NCBI RefSeq assembly: GCF_001625215.2 | Contig: NC_030381.2 | Location: forward strand, 48,631,214 to 48,695,213 | Length of the DNA: 64,000 bases | DNA from: Daucus carota subsp. sativus | Lineage: Eukaryota > Streptophyta > Magnoliopsida > Apiales > Apiaceae | Direction: 5' to 3' | Part shown: positions 14,101 through 23,869 of the stretch, in pieces | How positions within the stretch are numbered: position 1 is the stretch's first letter | Layout of the letters: the number at the start of each line of letters is the position of its first letter | Position numbers and translations under genes: made by a program | Notes under the pieces: model-generated | Seen by the model: only the letters and a program-made list of their open reading frames with translations | Told to the model about the DNA's origin: nothing | Database searches by the model: none

Positions 14101-14235
14101 ATTATACGCAGAAGTAGAAAAAATGGGTTGGCAAGTCGTACCATGTCTGGTTCGGAAGAAAAATGGCCCCACATCTCACAAAATGGAGAAGTAATGTACA
14201 TAATAACAAATTTAGGAAAGATGGCCCCAAACACC

Positions 14236-14412
14236 AGTTATTGACGAAGAAAACGCTAGATCGTGTAGCGTTTTGTTGTTTTAACCTCAACAAAAAGCGT
14301 TCTGTTCTTTTTAACCCTAACAGAATGATACATTTTCTTAACCCTAACCAAACGCTAGACGATGTAGCGTTTTGTATGAATATCCTAAACGCTACACGAT
14401 ACAACGTTAATA
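14236..14412. repeat. Cluster of AACGCTA...TAGCGTT palindromes
   Basis: At least two short inverted pairs of an AACGCTA / TAGCGTT core occur within 180 bp, spaced by GATCGTG or GACGATG, plus an isolated AACGCTACACGATACAACGT. Overlapping ORFs on both strands (14163-14417 plus, 14102-14524 minus) look like by-products of the repeats, not genes. Confidence 0.45.
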
Positions 14413-14604
14413 AATAATATTTAGGGCTATTTTTTCGGATCGTGATATGGGCATTAATAATGGATGTGGTGATCATGGGGGCCAACACCCGGTTTGAAAC
14501 CGTCATTGACAAAAAAAAATTCACAAGTTGTTGTACATGTTCGGATAATAACTAAGAACTAATACCATCCACCATTTACTCAAATATTAGATAGGTATCA
14601 TAAC

Positions 14605-14954
14605 ATCCCTCAGTTAGTCCTCTTTCTGTCACACTTTTCAGTCCTCTTTCTGTCACACTCATTTCTATACGTATTTTTTTCACTACTCAGCACACACTTT
14701 AATACTCTTACAAAGCATAGTTCTATAACTTATTTTTAAAATTTTCTGTTTCTGAATAAAAAATTAAACCTATAAAGTATAGTTCTATAATTTATTTTTA
14801 AAATTTTCTATTTCTGAATAAAAATTTAAATGTTAAATTTTTATTCAAAAAAAGAAAATCTTAAAAAAAGTATAGAACTATACTATACAGGAGCATTAAA
14901 GTGCGTGCCGCGTCCCCGTCCTCGAATGTATACAATTTAGGGGGATGAAGGGAG
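14605..14954. mobile_element. Degenerate Stowaway-like MITE
   Basis: The right end GATGAAGGGAG is followed by TA; the left end (ATCCCTCAG) is decayed and followed by a tandem copy of GTCCTCTTTCTGTCACACT. The internal inverted segments (CATAGTTCTATAACTT versus AGTATAGAACTATAC, and AAAATTTTCTGTTTCTGAAT) also occur in the elements at 35273-35507, 50287-50529 and 51545-51727. Confidence 0.5.
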
Positions 14955-15188
14955 TAATACTTTATTGAATATACATAGATAAAATCGTTAGATAGAGAAA
15001 GAACACGACAGCCTTGTTGGCACAAGGCAGAGGATTACTGGAAATCCGTAAGGGTGTTTGACAACTGCAGCAGATATAAGCATCAGATTTTAAGTTTCAA
15101 TGATGTCAGGATTCTTGATATGGATCTTAAGTCTAACACAGTTGCAGAGACATGTTGTGTAAGTAGCAATTTAGTACAAAGTTAAGAG

Positions 15189-15499
15189 TGTACACTCCAA
15201 CAATGCTCTCTATATCTCTTCTCTATTTCATATTTTATTCATATTGGGCTCCACTATATTGGGAAACAAAACAAAAAGAGAGGGAAAGATGGAGGTGAAT
15301 TGGAGGGAAGGATTTTTTTATTGTGAAAAAATAAGTTAGGAGCCATGTGGTGGCTCTTAACTTTGAGGAGAGAGGAGAGAGAAACAAGAGGCTCTTAGTG
15401 ATTTAAGAGCCACTTAAGAGTCTCTTGGAGCAACATTTTGCCTCTCCCTCCTCAAATCTCAAGTTAGGAGCCTAAATGAAGAGTCTCTTGGAGATGTTC
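15189..15499. mobile_element. Possible TIR MITE
   Basis: The left edge GTACACTCCAACAATGCTCT and the right edge AGTCTCTTGGAGATGTTC are imperfect inverted matches around the CTCCAA core common to plant MITEs. Interior copies of AGAGTCTC / GGCTCTTA give it a hairpin-prone structure. No coding sequence and no clean target duplication. Confidence 0.4.
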
Positions 15500-16407
15500 T
15501 AATGCACCTCAGTTTGTACAAAGCAACCACTTGGTGGCTGTACTTCTAAACATACAATATAGTGACTGCAATTCCTGAGCTTATTATTTTAGTGGCTACT
15601 GTCAAGTCCCACTTACACGACTAAAGGAGAAAGCAATAAAATCTAAACATCAGGGTTATATTAGACAAACAAGTTGGGCAATATATACACCACAAATCTT
15701 CAAGACTCACTTATTTAGTCTTATATTCTCTTGAGTATACTCATCTTGTTATTATGCCAAAATACAGCGTATTTCTAATCAACCACGGACTGGTCACTGG
15801 TCTATGTGAAGAGCGGAGATGATTTAAGTTTGTCCATGCAATCTCTAAGGTTAGGTGTCTTTTCCTGAATTTATTAATTTTATCGAGATTCTAGGTTAGA
15901 TTTTCAACCGATGTACTGGCTATTCAATACTGGAAGATATATAAACTACTTTTATCTTGACTATGAAGAGTTTGACTATATTAAGCAGGATATGATCTAT
16001 GAAATATTTTGAGTCGATGCTTCAACTCAATTATACAAACAAGGAAAATAAGAGAAAACAATTAAATTCAGAAAGATTTTTCAATACATACCATCATCCC
16101 TATAACTTCGTAATTCTAAACCAAGCTGTCAATCGTTAAAATGAATAAAAAGAAAGTTATGACGCCATTAGAGGAGATGTGCTTATTATTTAATTGCTAT
16201 AGGTAAAGCTTTATCCTAGATATCCTAGGATTGGTATGATACAAAATTAATAACCAAGACCATGTGAAAGATATAAAACTATCTGTATAAACTAAAGATT
16301 TCTTCACAAACATGCAGATGAGAAGCTACATGCAGGTGAAGATAATCTTAAAATATGGAGATAAAAAATAAAATCACGTATAATCATATAAAGCCACTCA
16401 CCGCTAA
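15500..16407. other. Intergenic, downstream of the acidic-protein gene
   Basis: No ORF or repeat that I can support. It probably includes the 3' UTR of the minus-strand gene that ends at 16408. Confidence 0.4.
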
Positions 16408-18417
16408 TCATTTATCAGAGCTTGTAAATAGCTCAAAGATTCCACAACAACTCTTCAAGGATGTTTTTTGCATTGTTTGTGGAGCTGAGGCTACAAGAGC
16501 CTGCAAGATATTCAAGATAACAAATATAAGCCTTCATCTATCCAAATATTAATTTAACTTTAGAGCATATCCAAAAACAAGAACCCAAAAGCCATTACCT
16601 TGCTCTCCGAACATTCAGGACTATCAGAAGCTTTGATGTGACCTGCATCTTTACTAGCATGGACAGTGGGAGCATCAACGGATACCCGCAGTTTAGCATC
16701 CTTGCCTTCCACAACAAAATTACTCACATTAGCAGGAACTGCTGGTTTTTCTTCTGTCCTTATGACCTCTTTATCATCATCTTTCCTTAATACCAAATCC
16801 ATCAGAACCGGCGAAATTCCAGTACTGTTATTAGAGCTAGGTATATTTTTATCAGCATTTTCTCGACCTTCCAGTATAAAACCCACTTCTTGAACTTCTA
16901 GTAAATTATCCACAGGTTTTGCAGGATAGTCACCAATAGGACTTTTGTCTATTTGAACTACCTCTTTTATCATTGAAGACTTATTTGGAATTTTGACACA
17001 GGCAGGTTCACGTACTGCATCACTGTGTTCTTCAGCTGAAATGGTGGTACCAACTTGGTTTGCTGCTTCCCACAAAGCATCAACAGCATGTCCAGCTTCA
17101 ACCACTTCCCTCTTATTCTCAACACGAGAATCATCATCTGAACAGCTATGGCTACTATCGTCGCTACTTCCAGAGCTCCCTGACAATGACCCCCCAGTGT
17201 GCACTTCTTTGGATTCAATACTTCCATCCCTGCTTCCATAGTCTTCCTCCGACTTCAATTCCCAATCAATCTGAATAATATTTTCTTCTGTAGCAACATT
17301 ATCTCCAGAACCAACTCCTACTTCCTGAGAACTTTGCTCTGAAACAGCCAACTGATCAGACGAACCACCTGCTCTTTTCTCTACGTCTTTGTGATCGCCC
17401 TCTGCAAGTGGATGCTCAGAGTCACAATGTTCCTGAGATGCAGGAGAGCCAGTATCACTCCCTTTGTCATCGTAATGTTGCACATCATCACTCCCTAGCA
17501 TAGATTTGTCCATTCACAATAAATCAATCAAAAATCAAACCAAAGAAAACAAATTAACATACCCCGTCAGAAAAATCAGATCCTTGGGCTCATTATGAAT
17601 CAAACATACCTTAATCATAGATTTAATAACTTCACAAAAACAAATTTAGACTTTTACGAAAATATCAACACACATACTCAAATTAGACTATAGTATAAAA
17701 AAAACAATAACTACTTGTAACTTCCAAAACACACACACAAACAGGCCCGGCCCGGAGGGAAGGCAAGCAAGGCGACCGCCCAGGGGCCATGCTTTTAGAG
17801 GACCCAAAATTTAACCATATATAATATAAATTAAGGTTTAAACAGATTTTGTCCAATTACTCACGAATCCGTTTGTTATTATATACTACTATATTGCTTT
17901 CAAATTTCACACAATTAGGCCCATGACATTTTGAGCTAATCTACTTCTCAAAATTCAAAAATTGAAAGGCTACTGTGTAGGTTTCTTACCTTAATTTCAT
18001 TATAATTTATGTATTACCGTATTTAGTTAAATTTGAATTCAGTACCATAAATATTTTATAAGAAATTCTTTTTGGAGGCCCAAAAATTTTAATTTCACCC
18101 CTAGGCCCTCATACGGTATGGAAAGGCCCTGCACACAAACTACTAGTGCAACTTAAGTGAATCATGTAACTAATCAAATTCAAACAATAATTTATGGGGT
18201 CCAACAAATTGATTAAAATCACCACAACCTCAATTAAAGTCGGATCACAAAAATCTTGATTAAAAAACAAATGGGTATACACAAATTAGCATAAACAACC
18301 AATCAAAAAATAAAAAAAGACACCTTGAGATTGAACTGAAGAGTTGGGGTTGCTTGATGATGCCTGCAGACTTTTCTTCTTCTTAGCAATTTTTCTCTTC
18401 TTTGCACCAGAAGGCAT
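16408..18417 (-). CDS. Acidic Ser-rich protein with basic N terminus, 360 aa, function unknown
   Basis: Three exons, 18324-18417, 16599-17494 and 16408-16500, close perfectly: 94 + 896 + 93 nt, 361 codons with stop. The start MPSGAKKRKIAKKKK is a very basic, nuclear-localisation-like N terminus. Next comes a long, probably disordered, acidic region rich in S/D/E (SSGSSDDSSHS near residues 115-130). The last exon encodes a small hydrophobic tail, SCCGIFELFTSS, with a Cys pair. I recall similar plant proteins with the same basic start and a C-terminal CCG(L/I)F motif, annotated only as uncharacterised, so I assign no function. Downstream ATGs are not preferred, because the first exon is joined in phase by a canonical donor and an acceptor 829 nt away. 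Confidence 0.82.
17742..18131. mobile_element. hAT MITE inside intron 1 of the acidic-protein gene
   Basis: Begins CAGGCCCGGCCCGGAGGG and ends GGAAAGGCCCTG, with a perfect 8-bp target duplication CACACAAA on both sides. The 8-bp duplication and the CAGGGCC-type ends are diagnostic of hAT elements. 390 bp, no transposase. It lies wholly within the intron, so it should not change the protein. Confidence 0.85.
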
Positions 18418-19374
18418 GTTGAAATTTTAATACAATTAGATGATAAAAATCAAGAATTTGGGGTATGTATAGTATATATGAATGATGGGGTGTCTGCAAG
18501 TTAAGAAAAGAGTGAGTTAATTTGTTTGAAAATGAATGGGGGGAGTCAAGTTTAAAAGGGTATACGTGTGTAATAGAGAGAAGAGAGTGTGTAAGAAAAA
18601 GACACGCAGAGACGAGATTTACGTGTGTCATGTGTGTGCGTTATTAGGCGGTGAAACGTCGTTGCTTTCTCTTGCCAACGCGTATCGTATCTTTTATCCT
18701 CTTTATTTTCTGAGTTTTTCTCTTTAAAAATATCATAATTACAAAAATTATAAAAAATACGGTGCAGCTGATTTCAACTAACTGTCCAATCATTCGACTG
18801 TATTTTTGAGAATATAGAACATTTTTATAAATTTCCCTTTTTTTACTTTATTTTCTTTTTATCTGAAGAAAGTTATATTTCCTGAATTATCATTCAAAAT
18901 AATGTTCTAATCAGCTATAATTATATTTTTTTTGTATATTAAAAAAATCTCGTGGGAATATTGTTAGAGTTTCGTCCATGTTCGCTCAACTTGGTGACTT
19001 AAGTACGAAAAAAGCATTCAAAAATTAATTTTCAATTGATTTGAAAATTTTAGAATTGACATATTACTTGGGTGAGTATTAAAAAAGAAGTACATCAAAA
19101 ATTAAAATCTTAATACAATCAAATAGACCGGCTTTGATTTCAATAATCTTGATAGTAATATTCTGATTAGTACTTAGTAGTCAGTGACTTGAATTAAATT
19201 AACGGACGGTGATAATCTTATAATATAAAAAATATTTGTAACTTTTAAAAAAAATAAAAATATTTGTACAAATAATTTTCAAATTAGTGAGTTAAATTTA
19301 AACATACTATTCATTGTTCAAATTTTAAAGATTATCTTTAGTTTTATAATTTCTTCTTGGATGTGGAATATTGG
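18418..19374. promoter_or_regulatory. Upstream region of the acidic-protein gene
   Basis: Holds the presumed promoter and 5' UTR of the minus-strand gene starting at 18417. No clear TATA box could be chosen, and beyond about 18750 the sequence is simple AT-rich DNA. No other gene seen. Confidence 0.35.
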
Positions 19375-19590
19375 ATATATTAATACTTATTCTCCTCGCC
19401 GCTATAAAATCTTGCATTAAAACTCGTGCAAGGCACGAGACACTTTCTAAAATGGTCTATATATGATTTAAAATATTACAAATTACAAATACTATGTTAA
19501 TACTGAAAAGCAATGCACGAATTTGACTGATACATATAAAAGTTTTATATATCAGGCGTAGTCTATAATTTGACTGATATATCTTTAGTT
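19375..19590 (+). repeat. Left arm of a large inverted repeat (Helitron-like hairpin)
   Basis: This roughly 200-bp segment is repeated in inverted orientation at 22270-23250. It contains a perfect 7-bp-stem hairpin CTCGTGCAAGGCACGAG, the kind of short CG-rich hairpin found near Helitron 3' ends, followed by CTAA after 7 nt. Both copies continue unchanged past that point, so I do not call a Helitron terminus. This arm keeps the uninterrupted AAAAGTTTTATATATCAGGC site that is split in the right arm. Confidence 0.65.
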
Positions 19591-19614
19591 TTAAAGATTA
19601 TCTTTAGTTTTATA

Positions 19615-19913
19615 CTCCCTCCGTCCCATTTTATGTGACCTCTTTTCCTTTTTGGGACGTCCCAAAAAAATGAACCTAGAATACTTACTATTTTTGAACA
19701 CTACTTTTCACTATTACACCCACTAACTCTATATTTTATACTCTCTTACTGTTAAATAAACACTATTACACCCACTATTTTTCTCCACTATCTCAAATCT
19801 ATTATTAAATATTGATAGATCCCACCACTTTACCCACTTTTCAACTACATTTACTATCTTTTCTTAATCTCCGTGAAAGTCAAACTCGTTCACATAAAAT
19901 GGGACGGAGGTAG
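19615..19913. mobile_element. Stowaway-like MITE, 299 bp
   Basis: Ends CTCCCTCCGTCCCATTTTAT and ATAAAATGGGACGGAGGTAG with TA on each side, the hallmark of Stowaway Tc1/mariner MITEs. The interior is shared in inverted orientation with the outer element at 35151-36072 (CACTATTACACCCACTA and relatives). Confidence 0.88.
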
Positions 19914-20175
19914 TAATTTAGAAGTTTAGCCCCAAATAACTCAAATTTCGGAAGAGCCTGGGTCTGCGTAAGCTTTCGGAGCAGACAAGCATGTCCAGGT
20001 AGAGGACTTCAAGTGATGATCAGTTTGACCAAGATGGGTGTGATAACGTCAAGCACTTTGGCCTAAATTTTTCTTACAAAAATAAGATAAAACAAAAAAG
20101 TGGGTACAAGGAAAAGACGGAAGAGATACGAAGAATTGAAATACTAGAAATAAGCGGTTTGAAGATTGACAAAGT

Positions 20176-21003
20176 GGGCGTTTGGCAATAGGGCTTCTGG
20201 GCTTAAAAGCCTGGAAGCCCACGTCCACTCTTTCTGCTCTGCGTTTGGCTAACATTGAAAGCACTTAAAAACAGTAAAAAAAGTCAGAGAAAAGAAGCTA
20301 CGAAGTCCGGCTTTTTTCGGACCTCAACTTCTGCTTTCTCTAGCTTCCTCCCCTTTGCTTTCTCTTTTTGTTTATTTTTTCTTCCTGCTGTTATTTCATA
20401 TTATCTCCATCCATTAGGTGATTGAATCTAAGAATTTTTTTTATTTTAAACTTTTGTCTTCAATTTTATGAAATACTCAAATATATTAATATTAATATTT
20501 ATATAAATTTTTAAACACATTTATGGATCATTTAAATAGTTAAATATGAGATATTTTAGTCATTTCAAATCATAATTTCACTTATTTAAGTTATTGATAT
20601 TGAATATTGAATAAGTTAATAACCGAAGTTTGGTTAAATATTTTCATTCATTCCTGAATTATATTTTTAATATAATCTTAAGAAATAAATAAATGAAATT
20701 TATAACAAAATGAGAGACAAAGCATACCAAAAACCATTTTTTTTATATAAGATAAATATTAATTCGATCTAATATTTTCATCAACTTTTCTCAATTTATT
20801 TCGTAAATATCAAATAATTATATTACAAACCTACGAAATTATATCAACTTATAAGTTAAGTTATCCAAACACTTATAAAACTTATAAGTCACGGTATCCA
20901 AACACTTGTAATAGCTTATAAGTTTAAACCAACTTATCACTTTTAATCCACTTCTTTATTTTAAGTAATAAGTCACTTCTTTTAAGCTCAGCCAAACGGC
21001 CCC
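20176..21003. mobile_element. Probable composite Tourist-like element
   Basis: Left edge GGGCGTTTGGCAATAGGGC and right edge AAGCTCAGCCAAACGGCCCC are related to the ends of the 7047-7503 element. The right 150 bp (ACTTATAAGTC... AATAAGTCACTTCTTTTAAG) matches that family's interior style. The middle is unrelated AT-rich DNA, so it may be two elements or one with an insertion. Confidence 0.45.
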
Positions 21004-21415
21004 AAAGTAAACACAAACACTTGTTAATAACCGGAATTCGCGATATAGCCTATTACATTTACGGTATAGTGTCCAGATGAATTTGCGACATAATATAGTT
21101 CTTGAATTTATAATATTCTTTGTGAGTTTTTGGTTATCCTTATTTCGTCGAAGTTTTATTTTTAAAATTCTAGTGTATGAACAACTGTCATCATTTTCTT
21201 GAAATTTTTTTATAGCTTTATGATGATACTGTAAAATAAAAAATAATTCATTTTTTTTTTCACTCGTATTACAAACTTTGATGCAAGTTATTTGGACTCA
21301 CTGCCAAAGGCAAAAAAGATAATAATTTACCTTAAACAGTTGACATGACACATGTGATTACTATATAATGCAGGCCTGACTTGTATTCGATATATTAACA
21401 ACACACAAAAATTTA

Positions 21416-21968
21416 GGGTTAATTATCAAGTTGGTCACTGAAGTGGGCTTAATGTATCAAGTTGGTCACTGAACTCAAAACGGTATCAAGATGGTCACTG
21501 AAGTGGCCATAAATATCAAACAGGTACCTTGAAATATGAGTTCAAGCACTAAAAATATTATTTATAAAGTTTTACACATTATTTTTGAATGTTACCAAAA
21601 CCAAGTAAAAGGTTATGACTTCTAATATTTATGACAAAAAATTTAGATTTTATCAAGTTTATTTATTATTTATATTTTATTATATAGTTATTTCTTTGTT
21701 TTAATTAAAAATAAATAATAAATAAACTTGATAAAATCTAAATTTTTTGTCATAAATATTAGAAGTCATAACATTTTACTTGGTTTTGGTAACATTTAAA
21801 AATAATGTGTAAAACTTTATAAATAATATTTTTAGTGCTTGAACTCATATTTCAAGGTACTTGTTTGATATTTATGGCCACTTCAGTGACCATCTTGATA
21901 CCGTTTTGAGTTCAGTGACCAACTTGATACATTAAGCCCACTTCAGTGACCAACTTGATAATTAACCC
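21416..21968. mobile_element. Foldback (MULE-type) element with near-complete inverted arms, 553 bp
   Basis: The left half is almost entirely the reverse complement of the right half: about 250 bp per arm around a short AT-rich centre. Ends are GGGTTAATTATCAAGTTGG and its complement. Both sides carry the same 10-bp CAAAAATTTA (21406-21415 and 21969-21978). A 9-11 bp duplication with very long inverted repeats is typical of Mutator-like foldback elements. The outer 120 bp holds three copies of a (T)CAAG(T/A)TGGTCACTGAA motif. No protein coding. Confidence 0.88.
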
Positions 21969-21980
21969 CAAAAATTTATA

Positions 21981-22239
21981 CTCCCTTCGTCCCTAAATAC
22001 TTTTCCTGTTTGTACTTTTCACGTTTGCCAACACACACTTTTGATCGTTAATATCTTTCATTTCGTAGTAGCATTAAATATAAAAACTTCACCGTATTAA
22101 AGTACTCGTGAATACGAATCTAACAAGATCACTCATGACTATATTTAGTTTTATAGATTAGATGTAAATTAGTAATTTGTCTCATGTTATGAACAGTACC
22201 GACATTACAAATAGGAAAAGAAAAAAGAAACAGAGGGAG
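21981..22239. mobile_element. Stowaway-like MITE abutting the foldback element
   Basis: Left CTCCCTTCGTCCCTAAATAC, right AAGAAACAGAGGGAG, TA on both sides (21979-21980 and 22240-22241). Its left TA begins one base after the foldback element's target duplication ends. Confidence 0.75.
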
Positions 22240-22269
22240 TAATATTATTACCAAATGAACTTCAATCTA

Positions 22270-22410
22270 AATATATATAAAAACATATAAACTACGCCTG
22301 ATACATAAAATTTTGGGCATTTTTTTATTCATAACCACGTTTTCAATTTTATTTTCAAAAATACTATCTTATCCAATCTTATTTTCAAAAATACTACCTT
22401 CTCTAAAATG

Positions 22411-22443
<33 letters not shown>

Positions 22444-23250
22444 CGATTACAAAGATGAGGTCGAAAATGACATTTGAAATCTGAAACTTGAAATCAGGAT
22501 TTGTAGTTGCATATATGGTTGCATATGAGGTTGTATTCAGTTGATTCTATTGCAATCTAATGGCCCCGCCAGGGGCACCCATACATTAGTTGCAACTTAC
22601 AGTTTTCCGTTGCATATGAGGTTGAACCTCATATGCAACTAAATGCAACTGAAAACTGTAAGTTCCAACTGATGTATGGGTGCCCCTAGTCGGGTCATTA
22701 GATTGCAATAGAATCAACTGAATGCAACCTCATGTGCAACTAAATGCAACCTCATATGCAACTAAATGCAACTGAAAACTGTAAGTTGCAACGGATGTAT
22801 GGTGTGCCCCTAGCGGGGCCATTAGATTGCAATAGAATCAACTGAATATGAGGTCGAAAATGACATTTGAAAACTGGAACTTGAAATTAGGAATTCAGAT
22901 GCATATATGGTTGCATATGCAACCACCATATTTTTGGAATATATTTTCAAAAAGATAGTATATTTGAAAATATTTTAGAGAAGGTAGTACTTTTGGAAAT
23001 AAGATTAGAGAAAGTAGTATTTTTGAAAATAAGATTGAAAAAACAGTATACAAGATAATTCCCCTAAAATTTTTATATGTATCAGTCAAATTCGTGCATT
23101 ACTTCAGTATTAACATAGTATTTGTAATATTTTAAATCATATATAGACAGTTTTAGAAAGTGTCTCGTGCCTTGCACGAGTTTTAATACAAGATTTTATA
23201 GCGGCGAGAAGAATAAGTATTAATATATCCAATATTTCACATATACATAT
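22270..23250 (-). repeat. Right arm of the large inverted repeat, split by an insertion
   Basis: Reverse-complement copy of 19375-19590, with the same CTCGTGCAAGGCACGAG hairpin and flanks. The match is broken at 22315-23064 by a foreign element. It resumes on each side at exactly the point that is continuous in the left arm. Confidence 0.7.
22315..23064. mobile_element. 750-bp non-autonomous element with 9-bp target duplication
   Basis: Flanked by TAAAATTTT on both sides (22306-22314 and 23065-23073), and the empty site is preserved in the 19375-19590 arm. Starts GGGCATTTTTTTATTC and ends CAAGATAATTCCCC. Sub-terminal inverted copies of TTTTCAAAAATACTA / TAGTATTTTTGAAAA lie near each end. The interior holds a (TA)n tract near 22408-22442 and an array of GTTGCATATGAGGTTG / CAACCTCATATGCAAC direct and inverted copies. 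A Mutator-type origin is likely from the 9-bp duplication. Confidence 0.8.
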
Positions 23251-23274
23251 ATACCAATTATTACCTTCTTGTTA

Positions 23275-23700
23275 TTTTTACTATATAATATATTAAATGT
23301 GAATTTTTTTATTTTTTGGGATAGTTTTCAGTTGAGTAATTAAATATCCATCGTCAAATTATTATTATTATTTTATTTTATTTGAAACAATCGTCAAATT
23401 ATTTTTTTTTTGAAACAATCGTCAAATTATTTTAATTTTAATGGTCCATAGTAAATGTTATAATAAAATTTTATTATATAACCAAATATAATTAGCCTCT
23501 TTATTTATTTTCCATCATTTTCGATCCATTTTTATTTTACTATATAATATACTAAATGAGAAATTCAATTTTTTTTTTTGGGATAGTTGAGTAATTAAAT
23601 CTAAATCGTCAAATTATTTTAATTTTAATGCTCCAAAATACACGTTATAATAAATGATTGTTATATAACCAAATGTATCTCTTAGCTTCTGTATCCATTT
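23275..23700 (+). repeat. Diverged tandem duplication, about 260-bp period
   Basis: TTTTTACTATATAATAT... GGGATAG... GAGTAATTAAAT... AATCGTCAAATTATTTTAAT occurs at about 23275-23450 and again at about 23533-23650. A shorter CAATCGTCAAATTATT motif is repeated three times inside the first copy. Confidence 0.55.
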
Positions 23701-23869
23701 TTCATTATCTCATTCCCCTTCGATCAATCTTTCAATCTCCCCTCCATTATACCTGATCTCTCCCCCATTATACATCTTCTCCACTATTTTAACGATCCTG
23801 TTTAATTCACCTACAACCATGAACACCTTTCCCACAATCTTTAATTAAACCTTTGTGATTCTCATTTAT

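Noticed and set aside
14102-14524. 140-codon minus-strand ORF as a gene
   Set aside because: It overlaps the AACGCTA palindrome cluster and a plus-strand ORF; its content is explained by the repeats.
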